From positions 310,001 to 374,000 of the forward strand of contig NZ_UWPE01000001.1 in NCBI RefSeq assembly GCF_900604955.1: DNA of 64,000 bases, given 5' to 3'. This DNA is from Neoactinobaculum massilliense (lineage in GTDB: Bacteria; Actinomycetota; Actinomycetes; Actinomycetales; Actinomycetaceae). The translations under genes were made by a program, and so were the position numbers. The first letter of the stretch is position 1. The number at the start of each line of letters is the position of its first letter. The notes beneath the pieces are model-generated. The model was not told the DNA's origin and searched no databases. It saw only the letters and a list, made by a program, of their open reading frames with translations. Shown here piece by piece: positions 62,702 through 64,000 of the stretch.

Positions 62702-63787
62702 CTATGCGCGGACTTTCGGGGTCTCCAGGCCGTCCGCGATGCTCCGGAGCATGTCACGCGCCGGGGAGGCCTCAGTTCGCAATACGTACGGCGTACCGGC
62801 GTCCGAGGACTCGCCAATGGGTGCCTCAAGCGGCACTTCGCCGAGCAGAGGCACCCGGTACCCCAGGTCCGTGCTGAGCGCCTTGGCCACGCGGGCGCCG
62901 CCACCGGTGCCGAAAATGGCGGAATGTGTGCCGTCCGGCATCACCATGTAGCTCATGTTTTCTACCACGCCCACTACGCGCTGGCCGGTCTGACCGCCCA
63001 GTGACCCCGCGCGTTCGGCAACCGCGGCGTCCGAGGCTTGCGGCGTCGTCACCACAAGGATCTCCGAGCGTGGAATCAACTGAGCCACGGACATCGCCAC
63101 GTCGCCCGTTCCCGGCGGAAGATCAAGAAGCAGGAAGTCGAGGTCATCCCAGAATACGTCGGAGAAAAACTGCTGGATTGCCCGGTGCAGCATCGGGCCG
63201 CGCCACATAACCGGTGCATTGTCTTGAATAAACATGCCGATGGAAATTGTTTTCACGCCGTGACCAATGGGCGGAACAATCATGGAGTCGATTGCTACGG
63301 GCTGCTGGGTAATGCCCATCATGCGTGGAATGGAGAAACCATAAATGTCGGCATCCACCAGCCCCACCCGGTATCCACGCCGCGCCAACTCGGTGGCAAG
63401 ATTTGCGGAGATGGTGGATTTTCCCACGCCGCCCTTACCGGAGGCCACCGCCAGCACACGGGTGGGTGAATCGGGATCCGTGAACGGATTGCCGGGCTCC
63501 TCTCCACCGCGGAGCTGCTTGCGTAGCGTTTCGCGCTGCGCGTCATCCATCGCGCCGAGTGACACACTCACGCTCTCCACTCCGTCGAGCGCTAGAAGCG
63601 CCTCTGTGACGGCAGATTCGAGAGTACCCCCGAGCGGGCAGGCCGGCGTGGTGAGAAGAACGCGCACGTCCACGTGGTCATCATTTACCGCCACGTTATC
63701 TACCATGTTGAGCTCGGTGATGGGCCGCCGAAGTTCAGGATCAATGACCTTACCCAGCTGTTGTATGACGTTGTCCGAGGTGACCAT
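62702..63787 (-). CDS. mrp: Mrp/ApbC/NBP35 iron-sulfur carrier ATPase
   Basis: 361 residues. N-terminal DUF59/MIP18-like domain (about 1-95, with TTPACPLGG), then the deviant Walker A VASGKGGVGKSTISANLA near residues 112-128, the Walker A' VDADIYGFSIPRMMG, LLLDLPPGTGD and NMSYMV. The CxxC pair of some homologs is not evident near the C-terminus, where family members vary. Loads or carries Fe-S clusters. ATG start with no Shine-Dalgarno; a TAGAGT 6 nt upstream suggests a leaderless mRNA. Confidence 0.94.
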   Translation of the reverse strand: MVTSDNVIQQLGKVIDPELRRPITELNMVDNVAVNDDHVDVRVLLTTPACPLGGTLESAVTEALLALDGVESVSVSLGAMDDAQRETLRKQLRGGEEPGNPFTDPDSPTRVLAVASGKGGVGKSTISANLATELARRGYRVGLVDADIYGFSIPRMMGITQQPVAIDSMIVPPIGHGVKTISIGMFIQDNAPVMWRGPMLHRAIQQFFSDVFWDDLDFLLLDLPPGTGDVAMSVAQLIPRSEILVVTTPQASDAAVAERAGSLGGQTGQRVVGVVENMSYMVMPDGTHSAIFGTGGGARVAKALSTDLGYRVPLLGEVPLEAPIGESSDAGTPYVLRTEASPARDMLRSIADGLETPKVRA

Positions 63788-63793
63788 GGGGCA

Positions 63794-63799
63794 ACTCTA
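63794..63799 (-). promoter_or_regulatory. Putative -10 element of mrp (leaderless)
   Basis: TAGAGT on the minus strand, ending 6 nt before the mrp ATG, no Shine-Dalgarno. Confidence 0.4.
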
Positions 63800-63850
63800 G
63801 CGGCCCGCGGCACAGATGTGCCCGGGTGTGCGAGTGCCCGCGGGTTATGG

Positions 63851-64000
63851 ATGGTGGAGGCGATGGGGATTCTGGGACGTGCGCGGGCGCTCGCGGGTGC
63901 GTCGATATCCGGGGACCTCGACGTCGGCGGGGCACTTACCACTCCTGATCCAGCCGTGCACCATGATGAAACGAAACGCACAATGTTGCTGAATCGTTGC
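63851..64000 (+). CDS. Possible start of an unidentified gene (runs off window)
   Basis: An open frame from ATG 63851 to the edge (50 codons: MVEAMGILGRARALAGASI then GGALTTPDPAVHHDETKRTM). It is divergent from mrp. An in-frame ATG at 63863 is preceded by GGTGGAGG, but the spacing is too short to be a good ribosome site. No family recognised. The absence of stops in a GC-rich frame over 150 bases is weak evidence. Confidence 0.3.
   Translation, partial: MVEAMGILGRARALAGASISGDLDVGGALTTPDPAVHHDETKRTMLLNRC

Overview
The window is high-GC actinobacterial DNA, by eye about 60-65% GC. Gene content points to a facultatively fermentative member of the Actinomycetaceae or a close relative. The evidence is the actinobacterial order coaA / glmS - nnr - alr - tsaE - tsaB - rimI - tsaD / groES with a CIRCE operator, the DUF3117, DUF3017 and DUF6350 proteins, an LAxTG-type wall-sorting signal, and a pyruvate formate-lyase plus Pta-AckA fermentation set. 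I cannot name the species. No rRNA, tRNA, CRISPR array, insertion sequence or prophage was found.

Layout. 1-824: 3' part of coaA lies off the left edge. 1256-5281: an accessory island between coaA and glmS, with an N-terminally truncated Rhs/YD-repeat protein flanked by three paralogous two-helix membrane proteins. 5533-14250: glmS, nnr, two tandem alanine racemases and the tsaE-tsaB-rimI-tsaD block that makes the t6A tRNA modification. 14340-15521: a methyltransferase broken by an in-frame TGA. 15671-16166: CIRCE, promoter, groES and terminator. 16400-21872: nucleoside hydrolase, MFS transporter and a secreted 5'-nucleotidase with FG-GAP-like repeats. 21956-27053: guaB with a one-base frameshift, an exonuclease, a beta-helix protein and guaB3. 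27097-32708: polysaccharide deacetylase, GNAT, nadE, and divergent etfBA. 32811-37477: ackA, pta and guaA. 37603-39684: a wall-anchored nucleotidase. 39910-43222: a split pyruvate formate-lyase (core, separate glycyl-radical subunit, activase). 43374-49566: pcrA, a pseudouridine synthase, DUF6350 and an esterase. 49508-56313: FAD oxidoreductase, DUF3017, pgi and two paralogous amino-acid permeases. 56557-63787: glyA-folD-xthA-manC-LOG, DUF3117, an O-methyltransferase and mrp.

How the genes fit together. Pgi (glycolysis), PflB/GrcA/PflA, Pta and AckA describe sugar fermentation to formate and acetate with ATP gain. GuaB, GuaB3 and GuaA handle guanine nucleotides. Two secreted nucleotidases and an intracellular nucleoside hydrolase suggest scavenging of extracellular nucleotides. 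GlyA and FolD supply one-carbon units. CoaA, GlmS, Alr, NadE, Nnr and Mrp are cofactor or envelope housekeeping genes.

Most notable signals: the PFL whose glycyl-radical domain is a separate gene; an 8-bp motif (ACGACGCC) over-represented between genes; a recurring TANNNT hexamer 6-9 nt before start codons that lack a Shine-Dalgarno, suggesting many leaderless mRNAs; the Rhs / membrane-paralog island; and two single-base lesions (guaB, methyltransferase).
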